DNA of 64,000 nt from Nostoc sp. 106C (GCF_002154725.1 NZ_MTAW01000066.1:40056-104055); one strand, 5' to 3'. Positions 9,649-19,697 are shown, counted from the first letter of the stretch. Numbers and translations are program-made. The notes: generated by a model not told the origin, from the sequence alone.

Positions 9649-10791
9649 GTGCCCTTGAAATATGCTCTGATTCATGAATGGCTGACACCTAAAGCCACTG
9701 GCGGTTCAGAACTAGTTGTACAAGAAATTCTGAATCATATAAATGCGGATTTATATGCTTTGATTGACTTTGAATCCAGCAATCCTAAAAGCTATTTATA
9801 TCAGCGTCAGATTGGCACAACTTTTCTCCAAAACTTGCCCTATGCCCGCAATGGTATACAAAAATACTTACCTTTGTTGCCGTTAGCCATTGAACAGCTG
9901 GATTTACGTCAATATGACGTAATTCTATCTTCATCTCACGCTGTAGCAAAAGGAGTTATTACCACTCCCGAACAATTACATATTTGTTATTGCCACAGCC
10001 CGATGCGCTATGCTTGGGACTTGACTTTTGATTATCTGCAACAAAGTCAGTTAGGAAATGGTGTAGCTGGATGGATAACGCGCTATTTATTACATCGTTT
10101 GCGTCAGTGGGATGTCTTGTCAGCAAATCGTGTTGATTATTTCATTGCCAACTCAGAGCATACAGCTCGCCGAATTTGGCGTTGCTATCGACGAAAATCA
10201 ACAGTAATTTATCCGCCTGTGAATGTCGAAGCAATGCCTTTTTTAGCTCAAAAAGAAGATTTTTATCTGATAGTTTCCCGGTTAGTGAGTTACAAGCAAG
10301 TATCCTTAATTGTCAGAGCTTTTAATCAACTGCAAAAACCATTAGTAGTAATTGGTACAGGTCCACAGATGAAATATCTTCGCAAGATGGCGAATTCTCA
10401 TATCCAAATACTGGGATGGCAACCTGATGATGTAGTAAAAAAATATATGGCTAGAGCCAAGGCATTTGTGTATGCGGCTTGTGAAGATTTTGGTATTGCC
10501 TTAGTTGAGGCACAAGCTTGTGGTACACCTGTAATTGCCTACGGTGCAGGGGGAGCGTTAGAAACTGTACAAGATATTCGTTCTTATATTGATACAGGAA
10601 CAGGCATTTTCTTCAAGGCACAAATAGAAGCTGCTTTAATAGAAGCAGTAGAAAAGTTTGAAATGTATCAGAATGCATTTAATCCTGAGTATTTGCGATC
10701 GCACGCTAGCCAGTTTTCTCGTCAGGTTTTTAGCGATCGCTATCTAAATTTTTTAGATAAGTGCAGCAAAACAAGGCCATATTTGGAGTAA
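9649..10791 (+). CDS. GT4 glycosyltransferase
   Basis: GTG start; 380 residues. The N-terminal acceptor half begins YALIHEWLTPKATGGSELVV and includes SHAVAKGV and YCHSPMRYAWD, typical of the mannosyltransferase-like (WbaZ-type) GT4 group. The donor half carries VSRLVSYKQVSLIVRAF and the EX7E motif EDFGIALVE. It is divergently oriented from the rhamnose operon and is followed by the sugar transferase gene, so it probably extends a chain that this transferase starts. Two HIP1 octamers lie near its 3' end. Sugar specificity is inferred only from family resemblance. Confidence 0.83.
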   Translation: MPLKYALIHEWLTPKATGGSELVVQEILNHINADLYALIDFESSNPKSYLYQRQIGTTFLQNLPYARNGIQKYLPLLPLAIEQLDLRQYDVILSSSHAVAKGVITTPEQLHICYCHSPMRYAWDLTFDYLQQSQLGNGVAGWITRYLLHRLRQWDVLSANRVDYFIANSEHTARRIWRCYRRKSTVIYPPVNVEAMPFLAQKEDFYLIVSRLVSYKQVSLIVRAFNQLQKPLVVIGTGPQMKYLRKMANSHIQILGWQPDDVVKKYMARAKAFVYAACEDFGIALVEAQACGTPVIAYGAGGALETVQDIRSYIDTGTGIFFKAQIEAALIEAVEKFEMYQNAFNPEYLRSHASQFSRQVFSDRYLNFLDKCSKTRPYLE

Positions 10792-10903
10792 TGGTCAGGA
10801 TTTTTGTAATTGTTTTGTAGGCTTTTGGAAATTTAAACCCAGAAGCACCTCCTTTTAGCTTTAAGATTGGGACTATGTGTGGTGTGGATTGTTAAGGAGT
10901 ATG

Positions 10904-11662
10904 ATGACTGCCCAGAGCTCACTCCTCTCCGGCAAGCGAGGACTACGGCAAGATGCTAGCGCATCTGCGCGTACTTTCTTAAAACGCGGTCAACAAAAAA
11001 AGACTCCGAGGGTAAAACCCAAAGGTTTGTCTTTTCAAGGTTTAAACGGAGAGTTTGCCAAGCGACTGTTTGACATTGTGTTTTCCCTGTTTGTTTTGAT
11101 TGTATTTTTCCCTGTTTACTTAATCTTGGCCTTACTGATTGCTTTTAGTTCAGAAGGCCCGATTTTTTATGTCCAAGAAAGGGTAGGTAAAAACTACAAG
11201 CCCTTTAATTGTATTAAATTTCGCACAATGGTGAGCAATGCTGATGAAATTCTCGTACAAATGATGGAAACATCTCCTCAGATGCGGCAAGAATTTGAAA
11301 GCAGCTTCAAGCTCAAACAAGACCCTAGAATTACTAAAATTGGGCGGTTTTTGCGAATTACTAGCTTAGACGAATTTCCCCAGTTCTGGAATGTTTTAAA
11401 AGGAGACATGAGTGTTGTTGGTCCACGACCCTTAGTAGAGGAAGAACTTCCAAAATATGGTTATCATATCGATCGGATTTTAACTATCCGGCCGGGAATC
11501 ACAGGATTATGGCAAGTTTCTGGGCGTAATGATATTCCCTATCCTCGAAGAGTCCAAATAGACCTGCATTATGTCAAATTTAGAACTTTTTGGCTCGATT
11601 TATGGATCATCTTGAAAACCATTGATGTCGTTATTATGCCCAAAAATAACGGAGCCTACTGA
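10904..11662 (+). CDS. Polyprenyl-phosphate sugar-1-phosphate transferase
   Basis: AAGGAG at 10894-10899 points to ATG 10904 rather than the GTG at 10877. The 252-residue protein has a basic N-terminus, a re-entrant/membrane helix (LFDIVFSLFVLIVFFPVYLI, about residues 57-76), then EGPIFYVQERVG, FRTM, the DEFPQFWNVLKGDM core and GPRPLVEEELPKYG. These are the hallmarks of the bacterial sugar transferase family (WcaJ/PglC catalytic domain), which puts the first sugar phosphate on undecaprenyl phosphate. It has only the catalytic domain, not the N-terminal four-helix part of WcaJ. It likely initiates the glycan made by this locus. Confidence 0.88.
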   Translation: MTAQSSLLSGKRGLRQDASASARTFLKRGQQKKTPRVKPKGLSFQGLNGEFAKRLFDIVFSLFVLIVFFPVYLILALLIAFSSEGPIFYVQERVGKNYKPFNCIKFRTMVSNADEILVQMMETSPQMRQEFESSFKLKQDPRITKIGRFLRITSLDEFPQFWNVLKGDMSVVGPRPLVEEELPKYGYHIDRILTIRPGITGLWQVSGRNDIPYPRRVQIDLHYVKFRTFWLDLWIILKTIDVVIMPKNNGAY

Positions 11663-12055
11663 AAAAATACTTAAAGAGTAGATTCTATGGGGCAGTTAAT
11701 GCCCCCAAACAAAAATTACTGAGCCACCTGTAACCAAAAATCAAAACAGATTACATATTATTCTTTAAGCAAAAAATAATATGTAAAAAATTTGTCTAGG
11801 CTTAATATAATTCTGGATTAAATAAAGTTTTTGTAAATATTTATAAAAATTTTAAATAAAAAACTCATAATTTTGATTTTAACTAAATCAAAATACTTGT
11901 TAGGTATATTTATACAAGTATATTTGTTGACTTGAAATTTACAGTATTAACGAAGATTGGTAGTTTCCCATTAGGCAATTTAGCGATTAACTGCTAGCTT
12001 GTATCAGTTAGGCTGTAACTTTTTTTTACCGAAGATAACAAAGGAATCACTAAGC
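11663..12055. other. Non-coding gap before gmd
   Basis: A very AT-rich stretch of 393 bases. The only clear structure is an inverted repeat, ACATATTATT (11753-11762) with AATAATATGT (11775-11784), which may end the sugar transferase transcript although no T-run follows on the plus strand. AAGGA at 12041-12045 is the ribosome site of gmd. No gene is visible. Confidence 0.5.
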
Positions 12056-13135
12056 ATGGCACAACAGAAACGAGCATTGATTACAGGTATTACTGGTCAA
12101 GATGGTTCATATCTGAGTGAGTTTTTGTTAGAGCAAGGTTACGAGGTTCATGGTATCATCCGCCGAACTTCTACTTTTAACACAGACCGTATCGATCACA
12201 TGTATGAAGATCCTCACAAAGAAGGCGTGCGGTTGTTTCTTCATTATGGCGATTTGACGGATGGTACGACGTTACGTCGGATTTTGGAAGAAGTACAGCC
12301 ACAAGAAATCTACAATCTAGGTGCTCAATCGCATGTAAGAGTGAGCTTTGATTCACCAGAATACACAGTAGATGCTGTAGGAATGGGAACACTACGTTTG
12401 TTAGAAGCAATTCGGGATTACCAGCGGCGCACTGGAATTCAGGTACGGTTCTACCAAGCTGGTTCTTCTGAGATGTATGGTTTAGTTCAAGCAGTACCTC
12501 AAACTGAGACAACGCCCTTTTATCCTCGTAGCCCCTATGCTTGTGCTAAAGTTTATGCCCATTGGCAGACGGTAAATTACCGTGAATCTTACTCTTTATT
12601 TGCTTGTAATGGCATACTTTTCAACCACGAATCACCTCGAAGAGGTGAAACTTTTGTAACACGCAAAATTACTAGAGCAGTTGCTCAAATTGTTGCTGGT
12701 AAACAGAAAAAGCTTTATATGGGCAATCTTGATGCCAAGCGAGATTGGGGTTATGCCAAGGATTATGTCAGAGCCATGTGGTTGATGTTGCAGCAAGAAC
12801 AACCAGATGATTATGTAATTGCGACTGGTGAAACCCATTCGGTCAAGGAGTTTTTAGAATTAGCATTTGCTCATGTGAATCTCCGTTGGCAAGATTACGT
12901 AGAGTTTGATGAGCGCTATCTTCGCCCTGCTGAAGTAGAGTTATTAATTGGTGATGCTACTAAGGCACGCCAAAAGTTGGGTTGGACACCATCAGTAACC
13001 TTTGAGGAACTGGTAGCGCTGATGGTGGAAGCAGATCTACAAGCACTCGGAGTTACTGCTGCGAATGGAAGTGGTTCATCAGTACTGAATGATATTGCGA
13101 CTGTTCGACAACAACTGGGCGCTCTCCACTTTTGA
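12056..13135 (+). CDS. gmd: GDP-mannose 4,6-dehydratase
   Basis: First step of GDP-L-fucose synthesis: GDP-mannose to GDP-4-keto-6-deoxymannose. The start at ATG 12056 ([11 protein letters not shown]) has AAGGA about ten bases upstream; the earlier in-frame codons from 11999 do not match the family. The 359 residues show [49 protein letters not shown] and the catalytic [10 protein letters not shown] (YxxxK). NADP-binding and length are normal. The fcl gene begins 23 bases after its stop, so the two form an operon. Confidence 0.96.
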   Translation: MAQQKRALITGITGQDGSYLSEFLLEQGYEVHGIIRRTSTFNTDRIDHMYEDPHKEGVRLFLHYGDLTDGTTLRRILEEVQPQEIYNLGAQSHVRVSFDSPEYTVDAVGMGTLRLLEAIRDYQRRTGIQVRFYQAGSSEMYGLVQAVPQTETTPFYPRSPYACAKVYAHWQTVNYRESYSLFACNGILFNHESPRRGETFVTRKITRAVAQIVAGKQKKLYMGNLDAKRDWGYAKDYVRAMWLMLQQEQPDDYVIATGETHSVKEFLELAFAHVNLRWQDYVEFDERYLRPAEVELLIGDATKARQKLGWTPSVTFEELVALMVEADLQALGVTAANGSGSSVLNDIATVRQQLGALHF

Positions 13136-13158
13136 TTCACACTGCTGAGGATAAAAAT

Positions 13159-14103
13159 ATGACCGCCTTAGAACTAAAAAATAAACGGATTCTCGTTACT
13201 GGTGGGTCGGGTTTCCTAGGTCGTCAGGTAATAGATCAGCTGTGTCAGGCAGGGGCAGATATTGCGAAAATTACAGTACCGCGATCGCGTGAGTGCGATC
13301 TGCGCGTTTGGGAAAATAACCAACGTGTCGTTGATCAGCAAGATATAGTCATCCACTTAGCAGCTCATGTCGGTGGTATCGGACTCAATCGCGAAAAACC
13401 AGCAGAGTTGTTCTACGACAACTTGATCATGGGAACACAGCTCATTCATGCTGCTTATCAAGCTGGAGTAGAAAAATTCGTCTGTGTTGGCACTATCTGC
13501 GCTTATCCCAAATTTACCCCTGTGCCTTTCAAAGAGGATGACCTTTGGAATGGCTATCCAGAAGAAACCAATGCTCCCTACGGAGTTGCCAAGAAAGCAC
13601 TTTTAGTCCAACTGCAAGCTTACCGTCAGCAGTATAACTTTAACGGTATTTACCTCCTACCCGTCAATTTATACGGACCAGAAGACAACTTTGACACCAG
13701 AAGCTCCCATGTAATTCCGGCGTTAATTCGCAAAGTTCATGAAGCCCAAATCAAAGAAGAAAAGCAACTTTCTGTTTGGGGTGATGGCAGTCCTACTCGT
13801 GAGTTCCTCTATTCTCAGGATGCGGCAAGGGGGATTGTTATGGGAACTCAACTTTACAACGATTCCGAACCAGTAAACCTGGGAACAGGCTATGAAATCT
13901 CAATTCGAGATTTAATCACTCTGATTTGTGAACTCATGGAGTTTGACGGTGAAATTGTCTGGGAAACAGATAAGCCTAATGGTCAACCTCGCCGTTGTTT
14001 GGATACTGAACGGGCAAAGCAAGCTTTTAATTTTACTGCCCAAGTCAGCTTTCAGGAGGGGCTAAAAAATACCATTGAGTGGTATCGGCAAAACGCCGCA
14101 TAA
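13159..14103 (+). CDS. fcl: GDP-L-fucose synthase
   Basis: Bifunctional epimerase/reductase that turns the Gmd product into GDP-L-fucose with NADPH. I choose ATG 13159 ([18 protein letters not shown]), preceded by GAGG, over an ATT-adjacent start at 13132 that overlaps gmd. The 314 residues contain [28 protein letters not shown] and [11 protein letters not shown] with the catalytic Tyr and Lys, and NLYGPEDNF. It is the second gene of a gmd-fcl operon and is followed immediately by a perfect palindromic terminator. Confidence 0.95.
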   Translation: MTALELKNKRILVTGGSGFLGRQVIDQLCQAGADIAKITVPRSRECDLRVWENNQRVVDQQDIVIHLAAHVGGIGLNREKPAELFYDNLIMGTQLIHAAYQAGVEKFVCVGTICAYPKFTPVPFKEDDLWNGYPEETNAPYGVAKKALLVQLQAYRQQYNFNGIYLLPVNLYGPEDNFDTRSSHVIPALIRKVHEAQIKEEKQLSVWGDGSPTREFLYSQDAARGIVMGTQLYNDSEPVNLGTGYEISIRDLITLICELMEFDGEIVWETDKPNGQPRRCLDTERAKQAFNFTAQVSFQEGLKNTIEWYRQNAA

Positions 14104-14137
14104 ACAAATAAGTAGGGCATATGCCCTACTTATTTGT
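14104..14137. terminator. Perfect 34-bp palindrome between convergent genes
   Basis: The 17-base arm starting ACAAATAAGTAGGGCAT (14104-14120) is followed directly by its exact reverse complement (14121-14137), starting two bases into the gap after the fcl stop. It faces the emrB-type gene from the other side and can end transcription from both directions. T-rich sequence follows on the plus strand. Confidence 0.8.
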
Positions 14138-14234
14138 ATTTTGGTTTTACGTTCTTGAACAGAATTTTTAATTTCCCTGTAAAGACTTTAGTTCCATCTT
14201 AGACAATGCCTAGGCAACGGCTTTCAAGGGTAGA

Positions 14235-15821
14235 TTAATGAGCAACAGCACCACCAGTAGCTTTTACCTTTTTAATAAAAACAATAGCAAGACCGCTTAA
14301 TAATAAGGCAATCCCGATAAAATAAAAACAGTCATTAAAAGCCATGACAAAAGCTTCTCTACGAACAATATTAGATATGGATGCGATCGCCTGATTTTGC
14401 GCTGTACTCAAATCTGCGCCTCGACTGATGAAATATTGCGTCATCTGATCAATTCGCTGTTGAGTTTCGGGATTATATAAAGATACGCTATCACCTAATC
14501 TATTTGAGTGAAATTGCTCTCTATTAGTTAATAAAGTTGCTAAGGCTGCAATACCTAAAGAACCGCCCATATTACGCATCATATTAAATAAACCACTTGC
14601 CGAACCTGCTTCTTTGGGATTCAATCCAGCTGTGGCGATACTACTCAGCGGAACCATAATTAATGGTTGTCCCATTGCACGGACAAGTTGCGACCATCTT
14701 AATTGATCTAATCCTGTTTGATAAGTCATCCCGGCGTTCATAAACGCACTGATAGCAAACAGGGAAACTCCCACTCCCACCATTAACCGTACATCAATGC
14801 GTTGCATCAATTTAGGTATAAAAGGAATAATAAATAATTGGGGAATACCTGCCCAAATTAATACTTCACCAATTTGTAGCGCATTATATTGTTGAATTTG
14901 CGCAAGATATAAGGGCAAAACATAAATTGAACCATATAATCCCACCCCTAGGGAGACGTTAACAATACTGGCTAAACCAAAATTACGCCGCAGCACCAAT
15001 CTTAAATTAATAAATGGTTGCTTGCGAGTTAATTCTATAAATAAAAATAATGCTATAAAAATTGCCGCTATCACACTTAAGCGGACAATCAAAGCCGAAC
15101 CAAACCAATCTTTGCGGCTACCTTCTTCTAATACAACTTGTAGGGAACCTAAGCCAATAGCCATTGAAATAATTCCCCACCAATCGCCTTGTTTGAGCAA
15201 TTGTAATTGCAGTTTGTCTTGTTTAATGCCATACCATACTCCGGCAAGCATTAACACCCCAGGAAATACATTTATATAAAAGTTATATTGCCAACTAAAA
15301 TTTTCTGTTAACCAACCTCCTAATGTGGGGCCAATTGAGGGAGCAAACACTGCGGTAATAGCAAATGCGGCTAGTCCTACTGATTGCTTGGATGGCGGTA
15401 AAGTCGTCAGTACAACTGTCATCGCCGAAGGAATTAAAATCCCACCGCTGAAGCCTTGTAAAGCCCGGAAGACAATCATAGAATTGAGATTCCATGACCA
15501 AGCACAGCATATAGAAAAAAAGATAAACAGTATAGTATTTACTATTAGATAGCGTCGCAGTGAAAACACCCGCGATAACCATCCGGTAAGTGGGATAACT
15601 ACAATTTCTGCTACTAGATAAGCAGTAGAAATCCAAGACCCCTCTTCTAAAGTTGCGCCTAAACTTGCTTGAATTTCTTGCAATGAAGCATTAGTAATTT
15701 GAATATCTAAAACCGCCATGAATGCGCCAAGCATACTGGCTAATACACCAATCCAAGTTCTTAAAGGTATATTTTCTGGTGGTAGGGCAGTATTCGGCTG
15801 GATAGCACCTGTATTAGCCAT
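14235..15821 (-). CDS. MFS drug exporter, DHA2/EmrB type
   Basis: A 528-residue inner-membrane proton antiporter with about 14 hydrophobic segments, the size of the DHA2 family. Motifs include MAVLDIQITNASLQEI in helix 1, STAYLVAEIVVIPLTGWLS, the family motif C-like GFSGGILIPSAMTVV and FAPSIGPTLGGWL. It works with an EmrA/HlyD adaptor to expel drugs or metabolites. In the minus-strand order it is last after marR, the HlyD adaptor and another MFS gene. A hairpin at 15958-15990 separates it from the preceding MFS gene. The substrate cannot be predicted. Confidence 0.92.
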   Translation of the reverse strand: MANTGAIQPNTALPPENIPLRTWIGVLASMLGAFMAVLDIQITNASLQEIQASLGATLEEGSWISTAYLVAEIVVIPLTGWLSRVFSLRRYLIVNTILFIFFSICCAWSWNLNSMIVFRALQGFSGGILIPSAMTVVLTTLPPSKQSVGLAAFAITAVFAPSIGPTLGGWLTENFSWQYNFYINVFPGVLMLAGVWYGIKQDKLQLQLLKQGDWWGIISMAIGLGSLQVVLEEGSRKDWFGSALIVRLSVIAAIFIALFLFIELTRKQPFINLRLVLRRNFGLASIVNVSLGVGLYGSIYVLPLYLAQIQQYNALQIGEVLIWAGIPQLFIIPFIPKLMQRIDVRLMVGVGVSLFAISAFMNAGMTYQTGLDQLRWSQLVRAMGQPLIMVPLSSIATAGLNPKEAGSASGLFNMMRNMGGSLGIAALATLLTNREQFHSNRLGDSVSLYNPETQQRIDQMTQYFISRGADLSTAQNQAIASISNIVRREAFVMAFNDCFYFIGIALLLSGLAIVFIKKVKATGGAVAH

Positions 15822-15957
15822 AAAAATTGCTCCAGTTTCAGATTTGAGGCGCGCAAGAAGGAATATCTATCTATTTTTCAACTTTAAAGCAAAATGTCCG
15901 TGAAGCAAAACAGATAAAAGAAATAGTTCTTATCGGTAATTGAGGATTGAAAAGCTC

Positions 15958-15990
15958 AGATTACCGACTTCCCTAAAAAGTCGGTAATCT
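15958..15990. repeat. 13-bp stem hairpin between two MFS genes
   Basis: AGATTACCGACTT (15958-15970) pairs perfectly with AAGTCGGTAATCT (15978-15990) around a seven-base loop. It lies in the 219-base gap inside the efflux module. It could be a terminator or attenuator that lowers expression of the EmrB-type gene, or a processing site. A T-rich tail is present on the plus strand only. Confidence 0.55.
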
Positions 15991-16040
15991 TGTTTGTTAC
16001 GAATGCTTTAGGAGTTCTATATCCGTGCATAGCAGCCTAT

Positions 16041-17315
16041 TTATCTTGAAGATTTTAGACTTTTTACAATGCCCTTTTGCTCATAGAGTGGCATAACTAG
16101 TTGTCTCAATCCAGGTAGTTGTCTACCAAAAATAATAGAGCCGATAATACAAGCGATGCCATCAATAATTAATGTATTAGGAGCGCCAATACGACTTGCT
16201 AAGAACCCTCCCAATAAATTGCCTACAGGTATCATTCCTAAAAATGACATCGTATACAAGCTCATCAATCTACCACGTTTATCTTCTTCTACAATTGTTT
16301 GTAAAAACGTATTGCTGGCGGCAATTTGGAGAATTGTGCCTAAGCCAACAAACAACATTGTAAATAAAGAAAGTGGTAAAAATCGAGATAGAGCAAAACC
16401 AATTAAACCTACTCCTAAAATTGCTGGAGCTATAGCAATTAATTTACCAATTCCTAATATTGTTCGCCGTGTAGCTAAATAAATCCCACCCGCTAATGCT
16501 CCTACTCCAGAGGCTGCCATTAAAAAGCCTAATGCTTCTGCTCCTCCTTTAAGAATTTCTTCAGCAAAAATGGGTACAAGAATAGTATTTTGTAATCCCA
16601 TTAAGCTAACTAAAGTTGATAGCAACAATATAGCTCGGATTGGTGGAAAGCTAAAAGCATACACAAATCCCTCTTTAACTTGTTGGAGAGGATTACCAGC
16701 AATCACTGCAACTTTCCAAGGTTTAATTGTCATCGCTAATAAAGCGGCAATTACTGCAATGTAACTCAAACCATCAATTAAAAAACAGTAAGCAGCACCA
16801 ATTCTAGCAATGATTAACCCACCAACTGCCGGACCAATTAATCGCGCACCATTAATCATTGTTGAGTTGATAGCGATCGCATTGGCTAAATCTTCTCTTC
16901 GTTCTACTAGTTCTGGTACAAATGCTTGCCTAGCTGGTGCATCCAAGGCGTTAATAAATCCTTGAAACAAGCTGAGAGCGATGATGTGCCATACCTGAAT
17001 CACACCCGTTAGCGCTAGTACCGCCAATGCTAACGACTGAATCATGGCCATGATTTGTGTAGCAATTAAGGTACGATACCGAGAAAAGCGGTCTACAAAA
17101 ACACCCCCAAAAGGAGCAAGAAAGAAACTAGGAATTTGACTAGTAAAACCCACAACTCCCAACATTAATGCAGAGTTAGTTAGACTATAAACTAGCCAAA
17201 CCGTAGCAAGTTGTGTCATCCAAGTCCCAATTAGGGAAATACCTTGTCCGGCAAAAAACAAACGGTAGTTTTTTGATTTTAATGCAGGTAGTTGCGATAG
17301 CTTAATCTTAGGCAT
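16041..17315 (-). CDS. MFS exporter (EntS/MFS_3-like)
   Basis: A 424-residue transporter with about 12 hydrophobic segments. The opening LKSKNYRLFFAGQGISLIGT, the loop FGGVFVDRFSRYRTL (motif A of the family) and DAPARQAFVPELVERREDL are typical of the MFS_3 group, which includes the enterobactin exporter EntS. It probably exports a small hydrophobic molecule. It lies between the HlyD adaptor and the EmrB-type exporter on the same strand. Its start is directly preceded by about 100 bases of TTGGTCA/TGACAAA heptamer repeats. The cargo is unknown. Confidence 0.88.
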   Translation of the reverse strand: MPKIKLSQLPALKSKNYRLFFAGQGISLIGTWMTQLATVWLVYSLTNSALMLGVVGFTSQIPSFFLAPFGGVFVDRFSRYRTLIATQIMAMIQSLALAVLALTGVIQVWHIIALSLFQGFINALDAPARQAFVPELVERREDLANAIAINSTMINGARLIGPAVGGLIIARIGAAYCFLIDGLSYIAVIAALLAMTIKPWKVAVIAGNPLQQVKEGFVYAFSFPPIRAILLLSTLVSLMGLQNTILVPIFAEEILKGGAEALGFLMAASGVGALAGGIYLATRRTILGIGKLIAIAPAILGVGLIGFALSRFLPLSLFTMLFVGLGTILQIAASNTFLQTIVEEDKRGRLMSLYTMSFLGMIPVGNLLGGFLASRIGAPNTLIIDGIACIIGSIIFGRQLPGLRQLVMPLYEQKGIVKSLKSSR

Positions 17316-17319
17316 TAGT

Positions 17320-17432
17320 CAAGAGTCAATGGTTATTAGTCATTGGTCAATAGTCAAGAGCCAATAGTCATTGGTCATTAGTTATTGGCTTTTCACAAAG
17401 AACAACTGACAAATGACAAAGGACTAATGACA
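17320..17432. repeat. Short tandem repeats (TTGGTCA/TGACAAA type)
   Basis: A run of near-heptamer units such as ATTGGTCA, ATAGTCA and TGACAAA fills the gap between the HlyD and MFS genes. These match the STRR class known from filamentous cyanobacteria. Similar runs occur at 7200-7230, 31626-31805, 39690-39720 and 57820-57860. Confidence 0.75.
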
Positions 17433-17438
17433 AATAAC

Positions 17439-18947
17439 TTACTTAACCTCTACAGTAACTTCCGCAGACATCCCAGGTGTAATCCGTGAGTTATATCCTT
17501 GGATACTCTTTTGGTCGAAAACTACTTTTACTGGAATACGTTGAACGATTTTGGTGAAGTTACCGGTGGCGTTATCTGGTGGTAATAAAGCAAATTGAGC
17601 ACCGGAGGCTGGGGATATACTGTCAACTCGACCTTTAAAAGGGTGATTAGGAAAAGCATCCAGCTTAATTTCTACTGCTTCTCCTGGTTGCATTTTATTC
17701 AATTGAGTTTCTTTGAAGTTCGCTACTACCCAATAGCCGTTATCTACGATCGCCATTAATGGTGTTCCCACTTGTACCCGGTTCCCAACTTCCACGTTTT
17801 TCCTACCTACCCGTCCGGCGCTAGGAGCGGTAATGTTGGTGTAAGAAAGCTGCAACTGTGCATCTTTGAGAGAAGCTTCAGCTTGAGCGATCGCGGCTTT
17901 TGCTGCTTCGTACTGACTTTGTTTAACAGCGGTGTCTTGTCCGGTGGCGGTGGCTTGTTGCAATCCTCCCTTAGATGCAGCCAGTTTCGCTTGGGCGCTG
18001 GTTACACCTTCTTGTGCTTGTGCAAGTTGAGACTGCGCTTTTGCTACACCCACTCTGGCAGAGGCTAACCTAGCTTGTGCTTGTTCTACTCCTTGAAGTG
18101 CAGCATTTTTTTGCGCTACAGCCACATCATAAGCAGCCCTGGCTGTATCTAGCTGTTGCCGAGGAATTGCGCCTTCTTTAAACAAGCTGTTGTAACGGTT
18201 GTAATCTGCTTGAGCTTTGGTCAAATTGGCATTCGCCTGCGCTACTTGGGCTTGTGCTGCGGGTATCCCGGCTTGCGCTAATTGCACTTCAGCTTGGGCT
18301 GCGGGTATCCCGGCTTGCGCTTCTTTAACTGCGGCTTGCGCTGTGGAAATTGCTGCAACTGCACTGCTGACATCTCCTTGCGCTTGAGTGGTTTTACCAC
18401 TAGAGGTTTGTGAAGTTAAAGCAATATTCGCTTGTGCAGCTTGTGCCTGACCACGAGCATTTTGTAACGCTGCTTGCGCTTGCTGTACTTTACTTTGATA
18501 ATCCTTAGGATCGAGTGTTACTAATAACTGTCCTGGTTGCACCAGTTGGTTGTCGTCTACTAGCACCTGGCTGACCGTTCCCGGAATCCGGCTACTGACT
18601 TGGTGAATATTTCCTACCACAGTAGCGTTATCTGTTTGTTCGTGGGCAGAAGCATATTGCCAGTAGTGATAACCAAAACCACCAGCAGCGATCGCTCCTA
18701 CACCCACGCCAGCTAAAATCAAACCTATCGGTTTTTTCCGCTTCTTCTCAGCCTTTTTCTCTGTTTCTGGCTGAGGATGGACATCAGTTTCTGGTTCTGT
18801 AGGAGCTTCGGGAGTTACAACGGTTGCTTCTGGACTTGCGGAAGTCTTGGCAGTAACAGCCTCTAAACTCTCTACATCAGTAATTAGTTCTTTGTCTATA
18901 ACAGAGGTATTGCCTTTTTTGCGTCCGTTCCAAGAATTAGCGCCCAT
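17439..18947 (-). CDS. HlyD/EmrA-family membrane fusion protein
   Basis: A 502-residue periplasmic adaptor linking an inner-membrane exporter to an outer-membrane channel. The first 85 residues are acidic and polar, followed by one membrane helix (IGLILAGVGVGAIAAGGFGY). Then come the biotinyl-lipoyl half TDNATVVGNIHQVSSRIPG, a very long Ala/Gln-rich coiled coil with repeats such as AQAGIPAAQAEV (about residues 150-350), and the second lipoyl/barrel part ITAPSAGRVGRKNVEVGNRV. The coiled coil is longer than in E. coli EmrA and contains near-duplicate units. It is the second gene of the marR-emrA-MFS-emrB array. Confidence 0.92.
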   Translation of the reverse strand: MGANSWNGRKKGNTSVIDKELITDVESLEAVTAKTSASPEATVVTPEAPTEPETDVHPQPETEKKAEKKRKKPIGLILAGVGVGAIAAGGFGYHYWQYASAHEQTDNATVVGNIHQVSSRIPGTVSQVLVDDNQLVQPGQLLVTLDPKDYQSKVQQAQAALQNARGQAQAAQANIALTSQTSSGKTTQAQGDVSSAVAAISTAQAAVKEAQAGIPAAQAEVQLAQAGIPAAQAQVAQANANLTKAQADYNRYNSLFKEGAIPRQQLDTARAAYDVAVAQKNAALQGVEQAQARLASARVGVAKAQSQLAQAQEGVTSAQAKLAASKGGLQQATATGQDTAVKQSQYEAAKAAIAQAEASLKDAQLQLSYTNITAPSAGRVGRKNVEVGNRVQVGTPLMAIVDNGYWVVANFKETQLNKMQPGEAVEIKLDAFPNHPFKGRVDSISPASGAQFALLPPDNATGNFTKIVQRIPVKVVFDQKSIQGYNSRITPGMSAEVTVEVK

Positions 18948-19042
18948 GATTGTTAACTCCCCTAACTCAATGATTAAATTAATATTTTTACTTAGAGTAC
19001 GTATTATTTAATTACTAGCCTTCATCTATCGTTCCCTTCGTA

Positions 19043-19056
19043 TGCGTAGTATTATT
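19043..19056 (-). promoter_or_regulatory. Candidate MarR operator upstream of the HlyD gene
   Basis: TGCGTAGTATTATT lies about 100 bases upstream of the HlyD adaptor start. It matches 13 of 14 bases of TGCGTAATATTATT at 19717-19730 upstream of marR. The sharing of one rare motif by both promoters of the module suggests a common regulator site. Confidence 0.5.
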
Positions 19057-19083
19057 ATGGCAAAACAAAACTTCACACTACTT

Positions 19084-19097
19084 CACCCAATTGGGTG
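19084..19097. promoter_or_regulatory. 14-bp palindrome in the marR-emrA gap
   Basis: CACCCAATTGGGTG is a perfect palindrome of a size suited to a dimeric regulator. It lies about 140 bases upstream of the HlyD start and no second copy was seen near marR. It could be a binding site for another factor. Confidence 0.4.
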
Positions 19098-19229
19098 ATC
19101 GTTACTTCTTCTACAGATAGACTTCCTAAGGTGTTACGCAAATAAACTTGTAGATTTCGCGCTCAGGTTGTCAAGAGCCATTTTTCTCCCTCATCCCCCT
19201 CATCCTCCTTGTCTCTGTGTGCCCTCATT

Positions 19230-19697
19230 TCAAGACAAATTAGTGATCGCCCGATTTAATAACTGCGAAAATAATTCTTTCTCTGAGGGAGAAATACCAG
19301 ACATGGCTTCATCGCGTAACTCTGCGGCTAGGGGGGGTAAAACTGTTTCTAGTTCCTTACCAGCATCCGTTAGCCAAATTCGCCAGATGCGGCGATCGTG
19401 AATATCTCGTTCTCGACGCACTAAACCGCGTTCTTCCATGCGATCTAATACGCCAGTTAAAGTCCCTCCCACCTGTTTGAGCTTGTCGCCAATACTGGAA
19501 GTTGGTAAACCGTCTTCTTCCCACAAACAGCACAATACTAACCAGTGAAAGGGTGTCAATCCGAAAGGTTCTAGCTTTTCAGTAAACTTACGAGTCAGCA
19601 GTTGCGAGAGCAACTTGATTCGGTAGCCAATATTATATGGTGCCAGAACTTGCTGCCACGACTCCAAAACTTCAGAATCCTTAGATATAGACACCAT
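19230..19697 (-). CDS. MarR-family transcriptional regulator
   Basis: A 155-residue winged-helix repressor. The DNA-binding part runs from LTPFHWLVLCCLWEEDG through TGVLDRMEERGLVRRERDIHDRRIWRIWLT, which contains the recognition helix and the D-x-R-D-x-R-like wing. Members usually repress a neighbouring efflux operon and are released by small aromatic ligands. The gene is first in a minus-strand array with an HlyD adaptor and two MFS exporters, so it very likely controls them. A repeated 14-base motif occurs 20 bases upstream of its own start and again upstream of the adaptor gene, consistent with autoregulation. Confidence 0.92.
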   Translation of the reverse strand: MVSISKDSEVLESWQQVLAPYNIGYRIKLLSQLLTRKFTEKLEPFGLTPFHWLVLCCLWEEDGLPTSSIGDKLKQVGGTLTGVLDRMEERGLVRRERDIHDRRIWRIWLTDAGKELETVLPPLAAELRDEAMSGISPSEKELFSQLLNRAITNLS

